From Austropuccinia psidii (Eukaryota > Basidiomycota > Pucciniomycetes > Pucciniales > Sphaerophragmiaceae): a stretch of 64,000 nt of DNA. The DNA lies in assembly GCA_023105745.1 (NCBI GenBank), contig JALGQZ010000006.1, positions 32,751,686 through 32,815,685 of the forward strand. The letters run 5' to 3'. The translations under genes were made by a program, and so were the position numbers. Positions 20,791-32,729 of the stretch are shown piece after piece. The stretch's first letter is position 1. Each line of letters opens with the position of its first letter. A model generated the notes under the pieces. The model saw only the letters and a list, made by a program, of their open reading frames with translations, was not told where the DNA came from and made no database searches.

Positions 20791-22022
20791 TCATTTTTTA
20801 TTGATCAATGTCAGAATTCGTTCCAACTCAGCAATTGGCCTGCTTGATGACAAAGCTGCAATAGTGAGATCCATCTGGCATTGCTTTTCCTTAAGTTCAC
20901 ATTCCCGATTCCACTTTTCTTTTTCAAATTCCTGTTTCTTTGCATGTTGCTTCTCGTCAAACTCCATTTGCTTTTGTAACTTGACTTCTTCAAACCGTTG
21001 TTTTTCCATGTTGCACACTTTCTCTTCATTCCACCTCTCCCTGTCCCACTCCAAATGTGCATTATCACTGATTTCACGGGCTAATCAACATGAATTTGGT
21101 CAGTAAGATTCATCATAGTAGCCATGATTGCAAGTCATACCTTTGTTCCGTGATTCAAGTAAATTTGCATAAGTAGGTGCAAACATATCCAGCGACCTTT
21201 TCCTAGAACCACTCTTGTCATTCAAGTTGGGTGTCATGGCTTGATTACGCTTTTGTGTCGAATTTGTTATGGATTTACTTTGCTGGTCAAAGGAAAAATA
21301 ATCAATATTGGAGTGAATACATATCACTCTCAAATGTACTTACTGAATCATCTTGAAGGTTTTCCACTGGAACCAAGTTATCCTCATTATTAAGCAAAGG
21401 ATCCAGATTGTGAGGTGAATCCAAGCGATTATTCTCCTTTGAAAAGAAAATGAGCTTTAATTATCCGAGGTTAAAAAAGAAATAGATGATAACTTACCTT
21501 ATCAAGAAAAACATCATCATCATCACCATTGAAACTGTCTTTTTCTTGCGAATCATAGCTTGCAATGGGAGTGACATTGGGCTTGTGACCAAAGAGCACA
21601 TCCATTTCTGCATAGCAAGGACACATACTTTCCAGCTTTTCGCTCATTGATTTTATTCCTTTACTCTCATCTTCTTCCATTATTCCAGCCCCAGTTAAAT
21701 TTTCGAATTTTTTTGCTGCCGTATATTTCTTTTTATATGTGCGCCATCGATCTCGGATGCTGCTTGAACTAAGGTTTAGGCGATTTCGTGATTTTTTGTT
21801 GACCTCAATGGCCATAAGCTGAAACCCATTCTGCTTTGAGGAAGGAGGTCTTCCAATAGTTGTTGAACCACTAGTACCAAAACATGACTCGAAATTGGAT
21901 TTGACTGAAAGCCAATTAATTATGGTTAAATAATCTGTACATATTAAGTGACCTGATGGATGAGGCAGGCCAGAGGTGATCTTCATATATTTCTTGATTT
22001 GTCTTGCTTTGGATCAAGGCAT
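20791..22022 (-). pseudogene. Myb/SANT-like partner protein of H2, four exons, stop at codon 3
   Basis: Exons are 22022 (or 21986)-21498, 21436-21344, 21282-21141 and 21080-20791. Donors are GTAAGT, GTAAGT and GTATGA. The start used in H1 corresponds to 22022, but codon 3 is TGA here (CAA in H1). An in-frame ATG at 21986 would restart translation before the Myb/SANT core and give 337 aa, open to the end. The C-terminal coiled coil is complete, unlike H1. The gene may therefore still work with a shorter N-terminus, so the pseudogene label is cautious. Confidence 0.8.
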
Positions 22023-22277
22023 TATTATATGGATGATGAAGTATAAATGGACTGTAAGCTGTTCGGTCAGATTGTCCAAAATGGAGTGTAGAAGAATATG
22101 TTGTACAGGTATGAATTGTGAGTACTCATTTGGGTTAGGTTTCAAGCTGAAATCCCAGATGCATGGGATTGGGTCAAAATACCAGGGGACTCAGTTAAAA
22201 TGCCATGGGATTTGCACATTGAAAACCTGGGATTTAGTGTTGGGATTTGGGTTCCAAATCCCGTGTTATTTTAAGGC

Positions 22278-22303
22278 GGGATCTGGTGACTTTGACACCC
22301 CCT
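22278..22303 (-). repeat. right terminal inverted repeat of H2
   Basis: Ends ...GACTTTGACACCCCCT followed by ATT. A TGGGATTT array precedes it (about 22150-22277). Confidence 0.9.
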
Positions 22304-22887
22304 ATTATTTATATCATAAAATATAATATAATAAAATAAATATATCAATATAAAGTAATTAATATATTTAATGGCACTTTATTATTGTTACAAACAAACA
22401 ATAAAGGCGTAAAAAATTTTTTTTTATTAATAAAAAACAATTAATAACAATAATATTACCAATATTAAAGTTATAAATCAATATAAATACTATTTATATT
22501 AATTAAAGAATTATTAAAGTAATAATAAAGAGAAAATTATTATAATAAGAGAAAATAACCTACTTTTAATACTTAATATAATAATTTTGAGATATTTTAC
22601 GCCAAAAAATGTAAATACAACTTATCCAAATTGTATTTACAATAAAAATAGAGAAAATTACAAATATTCTTGATTTTTACGTGGAAATGAGATTTTTAGA
22701 GAGATTTTTAACAAAAACAATTAAATAAATGACTTAATCACGTCAAAATTGATGATTATAATAAGATGATCTTTGGTCTTTAGTAATATAAAAGCTTTAT
22801 ATATAAAGAATAAAGATATTACCTTTTTAATTGTATTGATTTAATTTTTTTGATGCGTCTGAGGGGAAAACAGAGTAAAAATAGCTC

Positions 22888-22895
22888 TATTTATA
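22888..22895 (-). promoter_or_regulatory. TATA box of the 5' LTR, family A
   Basis: Minus strand TATAAATA within CTATAAATAGAGC. This LTR is upstream of gag, so this copy would drive the element's transcript. Confidence 0.6.
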
Positions 22896-24125
22896 GTAAA
22901 TACCTCCCTCCTAGAGTCCAACACGCTTCTAGTAGACGTGTACTGATCATATCCACTGGAATTGATCAATATTTTAAGGTTTGGTGATGATTACATCATG
23001 ATCAAACCATATTACATCATTATTATGCCATTATTTAGAGTTATCACTATAACTCTAAGTTTGATGACGTCAAAGGCTTGGCAGAACCCCAAAATTTGTG
23101 GGCTTTATTAGTTTTAATCATAAACTAACAGTATTCACCAATTTTATCACTCATATGACCGTTAAACTTAATTTAAGGTTACAGTGAGTGATCACAAATG
23201 ATCAAATTAAGTTCAAACTTTGATCCTTGATACCTTTTAAGATTTACACGCTACAGCAATTCAGAGAGTGAATTCTGATAGCTTGGAATAACCTTATTAT
23301 TCTACAGAGAGAATTTCATTACATCATCAAAACTCTATTTTTGATGATTTTCCTTGTAACTCATCTTTTCTGTCGAAATTTAATATTTTAAACTTCAAAC
23401 CATGATTTCAAGGGGTTATAGCTTGAATATTATAGTAAAAAATACATCATTCTTCACAAATGATCTAGTAGAATCCAACTGTCTACTTCTTTTTAAGTTT
23501 GGACCACTTTCACAACAAAGTGGTCAACAGCTCTGTTGATTTTAATCAATAATCCCTTACAGGTTTTAATCTTGTTTATAGCTTGTGAAATACACTTCAT
23601 TTCTGTATCCCTACAGTAATTACGTGATGACTTTATTTTTGGTTCATCACTCTATCATGCATATTTCAAAAGATATTGGCTAAAATCCTTGAATATATGC
23701 GTTGACCAAAAAAGTGCATATATTCAGGTTAATTCTTTAAGTATTAACTTTGGAGCTCAGCTTCTTAATTGTTTTATATGTGGAATTTTATGGAGAATCC
23801 AATGGTACCATTTATTTTACATTCTGTTTCATTGGTCTCTGAAATAAATGGGGATTTGTGATTTTTATAAGGTATTATTACTTATAACTTATTAAATATT
23901 GACTTTACAGATATGCCATAAAAATGATATATGTGTATCTTACCATGGGGAATCCAATTGTATAATTTATTTCACATTTTTAATCATTGGTTTTTAAGTT
24001 GAACCAAGTTTTATGCCAATTTATGGTATTTTTGTAGCTTTAAGGTAATTATTTTTAATGTATAATTATTTTAAATATTTCTTGTGACCTTTTTTGGGTA
24101 TGTGATCATATCTCAAAGGTTCACA

Positions 24126-24655
24126 ATTTTGAATGGGGTAAGAACCTTTTGAAAGGTGAAAAGGAAGTGAAAAAAGGTATGAAAAAATGAAAGAAGTGGT
24201 TAAGAGTGAAAAAATGTTGTTAGAATGTGGGATTAATGGATGAGGGAAGGTAAAAAATTGGAAAGTTTGAGGCTTTAAAGCAGTTTGTTGTGGTGGAAAA
24301 TGCAGTCTTTGGGGGAAAAAAGAGAGAAAAGTATGAAAAGCTTTGCAAAATTTCTTTGGTAATGCTTTCTTTCAAAAAAAAATGTTTGGTGTGTTTGGTC
24401 TTTTTTTTGGGGGGCTGGGCAAAAAAATCTGAAAAAATTGGGAGTTAGAGGGGTTTTGTGGGGAAAACACCTTTTTTAAGCATGGTATGGCCCCATACAG
24501 GCATGTTTTTGTTCCATTTTTAATTAGAAATGGGCCAGGGAACCCCTTATGTGTTTTTACCAATTTTTAGCCAAAACACGTAAGTTTTTTGTAAAAACAC
24601 ATAAGCTCTTATGTGTTCTTACCAAGTTGCTTACGTTTTTTTCCCAATACAATTT
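24126..24655. other. unassigned DNA with hAT-MITE-like terminal motifs
   Basis: Flanks the right end of chromovirus A. The first 400 bp are purine-rich and have no homologue elsewhere in the window. At about 24570-24640, motifs AACACGTAAG, AACACATAAG, CTTATGTGTT and GCTTACG recur in both orientations, much like the ends of the MITE at 45363-45930. It is probably a diverged member of that family. Confidence 0.4.
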
Positions 24656-24850
24656 TTTTATTATACGATTCTTCATAATATAAAATATATTACTATATTT
24701 ATTCCATAATGTAATTATTTTACGCAACTATTATTATTATTATTATTATTATTAGTAGTATCTCATTCTTACAGCTTTATAAGGACATTCATAGTACAAT
24801 AAGTAAAATATTTGTAATATTTTCTTATTTTCTCATAGTCAAGCCTTACA
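24656..24850 (+). repeat. 3' fragment of a family-A LTR, plus orientation
   Basis: The sequence ends ...AAGGACATTCATAGTACAATAAGT... to CAAGCCTTACA, which matches the last 200 bp of the A LTR on the opposite strand from element A. Only the end survives. It includes an (ATT)n microsatellite near 24728-24755. Element A may have inserted into this older LTR. Confidence 0.75.
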
Positions 24851-27800
24851 GTCCCAATGATATTTCAGAATTGATTATGAGCTTTGTTTCATCTTGAATG
24901 GTTCCAATCTCAAAATGATGTATCTTTCCCATGAGTGAGATTGACAGAAAGTTCATATTGAAAGTGTGATATGTTTGTGAAAATGTATAGGCAAATACCT
25001 AGAGGTTGAATGTTTTGCAAATAAAAAAATATAAAATAATGAATAATATTTTAACAAAGGTAAAATCAAAATAAATCTGTTCATCATGTATTGTTGGATT
25101 GTTGGCCTTTGTCAGCCCTGACCAAACAGTGAAATTGAGCAAAGTCAATTAAAACTTTGTGGCTTGCATATGTGGCTTTAGTTTCTTCCAAAGCTTCTAT
25201 TTGAGAATTTAGTTCCTTTCCTATCTTCAAAATGAATCCAACCAATCCTCAATGTCAAATTCCAAATGCAACACCTGCTGTCAGGTATAGCCACTTTGCT
25301 CATGATGAATATGATCCTAATACTTTCATACTAATATTTCTTCATTGGATAACTTTCTCAAAAAGTGATATACTTAGAATATGCTCTCTATAGTGATAAT
25401 TTCAATTATATAAATATAAATAGTAGGGAAATTGATACATTTTTCACCCCAGCCTCTCAAAGACATTCATAATAACTGATTATCATAAGTACAAGATTTT
25501 TCAATTTTTAAGCCATCATTCCATCTCAAAATAATATTCTTATTATTATAATTTCCAATTAATACAATTCCCCTGAAAATTAGTGATCACAAATGTTTAT
25601 TGAAAGAGCTTCAATCGTCTTTCACATGAGAAATTATCAAAGATTTGATTAATCAATCCTTAGCTTTGTACAGTTTTTAAGTACAGCAATACTTAAATGA
25701 AGACATATAAAAACATTTATCCAAATATATTTTATACCTTCACGTCCATTTAAAAATCCAAGTGATACATTAAATAGTTATTATGTGATAATATAACGAT
25801 TATTCAAAAAAAAGGTAAATAGGCAACGTCTTGATTAAGCACGGAAAAATTTTCATAAATCCATTTTAACCCCCAAATATATAATCTTATTCAGAAAGAT
25901 TGAAGAATTATATTACCTCAGGATGGCTTAATATGGAAACTATGAGAACATAATTCACAGCCGAAATTATACGTGTTAAATGCCAAATCTAACTAAACAT
26001 TTGTAAAAATAGCCAGACTATTATGAAATAGTGGTAATTACTCTGATTAAATGGCAAGTTGAAATAATTATAATTGTTCATTTCAATATTAAATAGAATA
26101 TTTAATATTAATATTCTATCAAGAAACTTAGCGCTTACTCCCTTACAAAAGAAAGTAGCCAAATAAATATAAAGCCAATAGAAGAATAGAGGTTTCTCCT
26201 AGGACAGAAAGCCCCATTTTATCTGAAATGAGGTTTTGAAGTGGTGCTTGGACTCTTGATTTTAACCAGTTAAATACATGTAATCTCAAATTCCAGGTGT
26301 TGTATTTAGAGCACATCTTACCAGTTTCACCCATACAATGTAAGATCCTTCACCAGTGGATGGTTTAGAAATTTTCTCACAGCCAGGATGTGTCTGAAGA
26401 TTTATAGAACACATATGAAGGACTCATTATTGGTCAATTTACAAGCAGCAATACTATAAAAAACATCTGTATTTGGCTTGAACCTCATAATTAAGCTTTA
26501 TAGGAGAGTGTACTAATATACCCCTTAGTAAAAGCAGATGTGGGAATTTAGCCTTGAATCCTTGATAAAATGTTCAGTTTTAAAGATGCAGAGTTAATAA
26601 GTGGCCCCAATCGTAGCCGAATCCAGAATTAAATGGATGACACATATTTAACCAGCTCAAGCTTCAGGATGGGAAAGATATACAGGCTCAAGTTTTTTAT
26701 ACTTTTTTGAAAAATACAATTTATCTTACTTGGAGAAAATACTCAATTAATTTCCATATGTGTAGTATGCAGGCATTTTACTTGTAAAATTTGATAGCCC
26801 TACTTGACACTGTCTAGAAAATATTCCAACTGATAGGTCAATAAAATTTCTGTGGAAGCAGCTGGGATGTGAAAACAAAATAATTTTCCATTCACTATTT
26901 GAAGTGTCTGCATCATGAAAGCTTCTGCTCCAGTGATCTTAAAGCTGAGAATATTACCATTGGATAGCCCTTTTTGAGTATTAAAATATAATACCCCACA
27001 TTATGAGGTCTTCATCTGAGAATTACTTTAGAGTAGAAGTGAAAATTAAGATTTATTTCTAAGAAATAACTTATAGCTTTGATAGATTTCTTATTTCTCA
27101 TCTATTGGTGATAAGAATGATTTATTCTGGAAAATGAAGCTTTCCTCTTTCATTTAACATATGTAAAAGTTGTTTTTCTTAGTCCTGTTTGTGGTTTTTA
27201 TTATGTTTTTTTCCTTTATTTGGTTTAAAAAAATTGAAACATGTGTATTTCACGCTTTTGGTAAAGTACCATATTTTTTGGTATTTTGGGTGTCATTCTT
27301 GTTCTCTAGGTTCAAGTCACAAGATTCAAATCCTCATGATTTTTCCTTCTATTAAAAACATTTACATAGCTCATAATATCCTCTCCATGTTCTCATAACA
27401 AAAATTTATTTCTGCAATTGAATCCCTATTTACAAATTAAAAAAAGTTGATTTATGCTACTGTGCTATTTTATCAGAAAAGCTATTTGATTAATGATTGT
27501 GTAGGTTTACTAATAGATTGAAAATTGAATGATTTTTTTGAGTGTTATGGATATAGTTAGTTAATTCAATTTATGGAATAATACTAATTGTTAGATCATG
27601 AAGTGATATTACTAGATCCTCCTAGGTATCAACTTTATCAGGAGAAGTGAAATGATCCAAAATTTAACATTCAAAGTTTCAAAAAAGAGTTAATGAATGT
27701 AAATAAAGAACTAAATATTTGAGAATTTTAAGTTTTCCTTTTAAAGTTTAAATTCCTAACAAAAAATTTATTTATAAAATTTCATTAAATAATACATGAA

Positions 27801-29137
27801 GATTCTTTTGAATTAACTGACAGGAGCTTCCATAAGGCAGTTTTTTCCACTACATTGATACAAATACTCTTCATTGCTAACTAATAATCAAAATACAAAT
27901 CCCTTTACTCCTTGCTTAATATATTTCTAATTTTGAAATAAACTCAAGTATCCTTTGGACAAGGTACTTGGAAAAGGTTTATTTTGATTATCATATATTT
28001 ATAATTTCATTTTCAAAGAGAAACATTTCAAGCAGAAAACATCAATTATTTTATTTACAGATTCAAAATTCAAAATTGGTTTTTTCATGAATTATCTCCT
28101 TTATTATTTGTTAAAGGCCAGAATTTTCTATAAGGATATATTTCTATTCTTCCTATAACTTCTTCTCATAAGATACATAAGCTCTACTAGGAAACCAATA
28201 GTCTTCACATGTGGATTTATGGTTTGATTTCAATCGAAACTGTCATTTTTGAGGATTTTATTTGTAATTCTTGAATACTTGAGCACTTTAAATTTTAGAT
28301 ATAGTCAGGAAATAATATTTTCTCTGAGATTTTTCATCAATCCAAAACAGTATAAGCTAATGAGAAAAATATCCCGTGACTTTTAGTTAGATCTTATACT
28401 ATTTATGTAGAGGGCTAGGATATACAAGGTACAAGATTTCTCTTTTACGTACTGTTTAGTGAATTAGGAAATCATGAGAAATATGAAGTGTATATCCTGC
28501 TCAATTGATTTTTCAATATATTCAAATGGTTTTATTAGAGATATTTTCTCTTTTGATTTATTGTTTAAGTATTTTAAATACTCTAAATCTTATATAAAAG
28601 CTTCTATTCATCCTTTCACTTGAGTAAAAAGTTTGAATATATCATTGAAAATTTAGAGCTTTCACTTTATGAATCCAAAAGAGGATCTTTCTGATTATAT
28701 TGAATATCCTCCCGGGAGCTCATTCAAATTTGTTTGTTGTTTGAAAATAAAGCTTAAGCAAAAAAATGAAATAGTAATTTTTCCGAAACAAATAAAACTC
28801 CTGTAGTGATATATGTATTATCTTGAAGTGCTTGAATTTTTTTTCTGTTTTTTTGACTAATATATATTTTCTACATTTCAGGCCTTGTACATGTAGGAAA
28901 AATGTATGGCTTAAATGCTGTGAGTTCGAAATTACTACTGCAGTTATGAAACGGAAGAAATGAAAGAAAGAGACCGTAGATCAGAAAATTATACAATATT
29001 CTAAAAGGAAGCGAAAGATTTTGAATTTTTTTCTTCTTCACTTGTTCTTCTGGTTCCAATAATTAGTTTTACATTTAATTGAAAATAGTACATAATCTTA
29101 CAATACATTTCATAGATTAATATACATCCATGCAATG
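24851..29137. other. AT-rich DNA without recognisable genes
   Basis: Short open frames (61-69 codons at 26143-26334 and 27170-27398, 62 at 28871-29059) lack motifs and have AT-rich compositional bias. No inverted repeats, LTR ends or tandem arrays were recognised. It is probably old, fully decayed repeat DNA. Confidence 0.6.
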
Positions 29138-29337
29138 TTTAAGCTTCGAGAATTTTTGGAAAGGAAGAAAAAGCGTGAATAGCTTGCAGGGTTTTCTTCT
29201 TCGCGTATAGGAAGATTTTCGTGCGTTCACCAGCGCTGCCAGTTTTTGCTACCATGCCCCCCAATAGTGGATGAATATATAAGGGGTGTTTGCTTTCACC
29301 GACTGTAACACTAATCGGCGTATGAAATAAGAGCCTT

Positions 29338-30383
29338 TTAAGTTTCGGATGAAACTTTTCGCGTTGTTTTCTTGTCTGACTTTTTGCGCTTTTTCTCAAA
29401 GACTATTCCATGAAACTCTCGATGATGTTTGCGCACGTCGTGTGGGTGGTAATAAGACAACGTGCAGTCAGGAAGTCCGCATGGAACTTAAGTAAGTTCT
29501 TAAATTAGCACACTAAATTCAGCCATATGAGCGCTTTTTAATATTAGATGCGTACATTTCTGCCTTTTTTCATAAGGCAGGTGAATTTGAAGGTGCCGAA
29601 GGTAGTTATTCTTCCTTTTAATAAACTTGCCCGTATTACATATCGGACAGATGTAACCCTCTGGATGAGGTGGAGGACTAGCAGGCTTGCCACGACCTGC
29701 AGAAAGACTGTCGGAGACTGTCCCAATCAAAATTTATAACGGAAAGTGAGAACTTACGGCTAGTCTTAGGTTTTTCAAGGTCTTTGCTACAGCCTTCTCT
29801 GGATAATGTGCTCTCAGTGGGTGGACGGTGCACTCCCGTTGGCAAAGCTTTTGGTGTGGACACTGTGGAGGGCCCCTTCGTTGGCAAAGCCTTTGGTGTG
29901 GACCGCCCCTCCGTTGGCAAAACCTTTGGAGTGGGGCGCATATCCCTTGGCGAAGCCTTTCGTGTGGAGCGCACCTCCGTTCGCGAAGCTTTTTTGGTGG
30001 TCCCTGAATGAGGCAACGTAACAAATAGGGGGAATCATTATTTAATCAGATTCCTGCCCTACGTTTCAAAAGGAGACGGCTTAAGAAAATTGTCCCTACG
30101 CTTGCAAGGCTCCCTAGCATGGTTCTTTTGGGGAAGGCCAAGATATGTAAAGACATCCGGAGGTCTAAGGAAGTTGAATTTTAGTTAGATATCGCTTCCA
30201 AAACAAACTAAATTGTACTCAGTCTTACCCGTCATCATTGGGATCAGAAAAAGCAGGGAAATCAATGTGGGTTATTATAGCCAGTGGTTGTTGGCTGATT
30301 GACTTCATGTTCACCCAATCAGAAGTGTCCTCAGAATTATCCCAGCGGGGTGAAGTTGGAGTAGAAACTAAAAAGGGACTCAT
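29338..30383 (-). CDS. C2H2 zinc-finger protein, five exons
   Basis: Exons are 30383-30229, 30164-30100, 30003-29758, 29696-29556 and 29486-29338. Introns are 64, 96, 61 and 69 nt, donors GTAAGA, GTAGGG, GTAAGT and GTACGC, all ending AG. Every junction keeps frame; the total is 756 nt, 251 aa. Residues 74-117 are four 11-residue repeats of the type R-S-T-P-K-A-L-P-T-x-G, basic and disordered. Finger 1 is CPIC-x14-HLQIH (Cys172, Cys175, His190, His194). Finger 2 is FPC-x4-C-x12-H-x4-H (Cys205, Cys210, His223, His228) and is rebuilt only by splicing the last intron. A basic tail (EKKRKK) may be a nuclear signal. It is probably a host DNA-binding regulator; the target is unknown. Finger 1 has a two-residue longer loop than usual. 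Exon 1 could extend further upstream. Confidence 0.8.
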
Positions 30384-30595
30384 TTCAGATGAAGAGAGTT
30401 TGTTTTTATTGAGGAAAAAACCTATGAAGGAGAGGGAGCGAAAAGGGACAGTTCAAGAAAGGAAAACTTTTGACAAAGATGAGATTAGTGCAATAATGAG
30501 TAATAAAATACTGTTGTGTTTTTTGGTAGGATTACAGTGTTTGGCGAAACCTTGAAACAGCACTCAGTGGTAATTAAATAGCGGAAGGGCCACAG

Positions 30596-31057
30596 ATGAG
30601 TGCTCTTGCTCGAAGGACAGATGCATACATGGTCCCCAAATTTCTATCCGTCTGGCCACCACCTTTGGGTCACATTGTTAGATTGGATTTGCCTGAGGAA
30701 ACAAATTTATAAGCACCAAAATGAAAATTCAATTACAATACAGCCTTATGCATTGTGGAAGAAACCTCCGCTAGTGTGCTGTCGTCATTTTTCCAACATC
30801 ATCAACCTCTGAGCCCACCTCAGCAAAACGAAGCATCCATGTTCAGTTCAGGCCGTAAAGATTACAGTCGGGTTCCTTCTTTTTGGCTAAGGCATTCCAT
30901 TACGCTTTTAAAATTTCCCAAAACAAAAAATATCATATAAAGGGGAACTGAGAACAACGGGCCTTTCTTCCGTGGTCCACAAAGACCTGGTTTGAAAAAT
31001 ATTGCACCAAGCATGGGAAGCTTGGATTGCAAGTCTCATCAAATCGCGAGCAATTAA
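30596..31057 (+). CDS. hypothetical small protein, tentative three exons
   Basis: A model with exons 30596-30668, 30744-30871 and 30953-31057 gives 306 nt, 101 aa. It starts MSALARRTDAYMVPKFL and ends CKSHQIASN. Segments such as HHQPLSPPQQNEASMFSSG and GPFFRGPQRPGLKNI look like real protein composition. Intron lengths (75 and 81 nt) suit the neighbour gene, but donors GTCACA and GTTCCT are weak, so the model is uncertain. The basic, hydrophobic N-terminus could be a mitochondrial signal. It is divergent from the zinc-finger gene, with 212 bp between start codons. No family was recognised. Confidence 0.35.
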
Positions 31058-32729
31058 AACAATATGTTTGAATGGGCCCTTATTTTTTTGGTAAACCCAA
31101 GGTAGGTGTCTAGAGCTTGTGTTTGAGTTGAGAAAGCAGCTGCTCTAGATTCAGTTTTCGTGTCATCCTCTCTTCATCACAGCTAATGAGCGAGTTTTGT
31201 TGGCCTTGTTTAAAAAGCTACGTTTAGTTTTCACTCCTAGAGATGAAGTTGAGTGAAATTTTGGTTCAAGACATTTTTTAAAAGTTATTTCTAGTTCTAC
31301 ACCCTTCAGCCTTTTTTTTTCTTCGCCTCTTCTACCAAACCATTTCTTTTTAGGAGAAAACCCTTAGATAGCTTTCGGCGAGCAAGTACGAGGTTCATTT
31401 AGTCAATTTATATATATATGTAAGCGTTTTTGAAAGCAGTAACGAATGTATAAGATCCCATGAGCTAGATGTGATTATTTATCACTATTATTGGAGGAAA
31501 AGGTTGCACTAATTATTTGATAGAGGACATTCTCCTCACCAATTTCATTAGAAGTCTGGACCAACACCTGATTTTGAGATTTAGGTTATTTTTTACAATA
31601 CGTAATTCACGCATCAAAAAATAATATTCATCATTATTTAAGCATAAAGTTAAGGGTAACACTTCTGACAGGCGAAATAATAAATCATCAAGTGCTTGCT
31701 AGGTAAAATGATTGATACCTAAATAATTATTTCTCGAATGGGCTGAGAATCTGCAACCATGTTGAGCGCTGAAATTAATAGGAAGGTTTTAATTATTATC
31801 ATCTTCGCTTAAGGATAACATTGATTTTGTAGGCATACGCAGAAGAGTATTGAGAGAAGACAATGACTGAATCGATGAGGCAATTCAATCTTCATATCAA
31901 ATATCTATCGAACTTTTTTTGGTTTTCATTATATATATTCATTTCATACATCATTTTTTCCTATCCATATTAAGTTGATCACTCTCTTCGAGCGTAGGTG
32001 AGGTAAATAAAATAGCCCAGTACTAAACAGAGATAAAATCCTCTATGCTTAGATAATATCAGGAATTGTTAAGTTTACACCAAAATCTTCAAATTAAATC
32101 AACGGTTAACTCGAGTGTATCTTTACAATATCAAGCCATGACATAGAAATGGCTTTCCGATGTGCATCTTTATGAAGAAAAGCAGGTACCCTACCACTGA
32201 TAAAGGGTGGTAGAGGGTCCATTAAGGGCTCTTTTTAAGTCCATTTTTTACAGTGTCAAAATAATTAATGAAGATTTTTTAAATTTTGCACTACTGGATA
32301 CAGCCCAAGCAAAGCTTAGATGATGTTAGGCCTGTAAATGCGTTATTGCAATATTGTAAGTCCATAAAAATAGCTAGCACGAGTGGACTTGTAAAATTCA
32401 AATTACTATTAATGATTGCTATGACACTAAGAACTTGAGGGTAGAGATATTTTCCTAAAGGATTATGACACCCTCTCCTACTAATTACTCAGGCCAAAAT
32501 CTAGACTCTATCAGCTCAAGTAAAGTTTTAATCCTGAGAGCAACAACCTTCTAATACAGGGCTGACTTTCTTAAGCTGCTCCTGAATACTGGTAACCCTA
32601 AAACTGCAGGCGTGTTATTACAGTACAGTGTACAGTAAAATGTATCATAAAAAACCTGAATTAAAAGTAAATGAAGAAAAGAAATTTAAAAGAACTGAAT
32701 GTTCTATACGATAGCCGAATTCAAAAAAA
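31058..32729. other. intergenic DNA, nothing recognised
   Basis: Mixed composition, less AT-rich than the flanks. No open frame above about 60 codons with a plausible context, no repeat ends, and no tRNA-like fold were seen by eye. Confidence 0.5.

Larger units (their letters stand above)
14562..22303 (+). mobile_element. PIF/Harbinger transposon H2 with oxygenase gene and captured host DNA
   Basis: The element is 7742 bp, flanked by ATT at 14559-14561 and 22304-22306. Ends are the same as H1. Gene order and exon lengths of transposase, oxygenase and Myb/SANT genes match H1. The interval between the oxygenase and Myb/SANT genes is about 3.1 kb instead of 1.3 kb, because it contains foreign DNA with a 1,3-beta-glucan synthase fragment. 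The transposase and oxygenase frames are open. Confidence 0.92.
1..24125 (-). mobile_element. Ty3/Gypsy chromovirus, family A, interrupted by two Harbinger elements
   Basis: A full-length LTR retrotransposon lies on the minus strand. It is bounded by two LTRs (1-7863 and 14393-24125) that begin and end TG...CA, with an internal region at 7864-14392. Domains run right to left as gag, protease, reverse transcriptase, RNase H, integrase and a chromodomain remnant, which is the chromovirus order. The coding region has several nonsense codons and at least two frameshifts, so the copy is defective. With the DNA transposons removed the LTRs are about 1972 and 1988 bp and clearly alike. The left target duplication would lie outside the window, so it cannot be checked. 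Confidence 0.9.
14393..24125 (-). repeat. 5' LTR of chromovirus A, containing Harbinger H2
   Basis: Plus-strand ends are TGTAAGGTTTGAC and ...AAAGGTTCACA. The copy is split at 14561 by H2. Without H2 it is about 1988 bp and aligns along its whole length with the left LTR, differing mostly by scattered substitutions. It carries the promoter of the element. Confidence 0.9.

Noticed and set aside
29678..30038. Several overlapping 70-110-codon frames on both strands
   Set aside because: They are shadows of the 33-bp repeat inside exon 3 of the zinc-finger gene; only one frame joins correctly to the finger exons.
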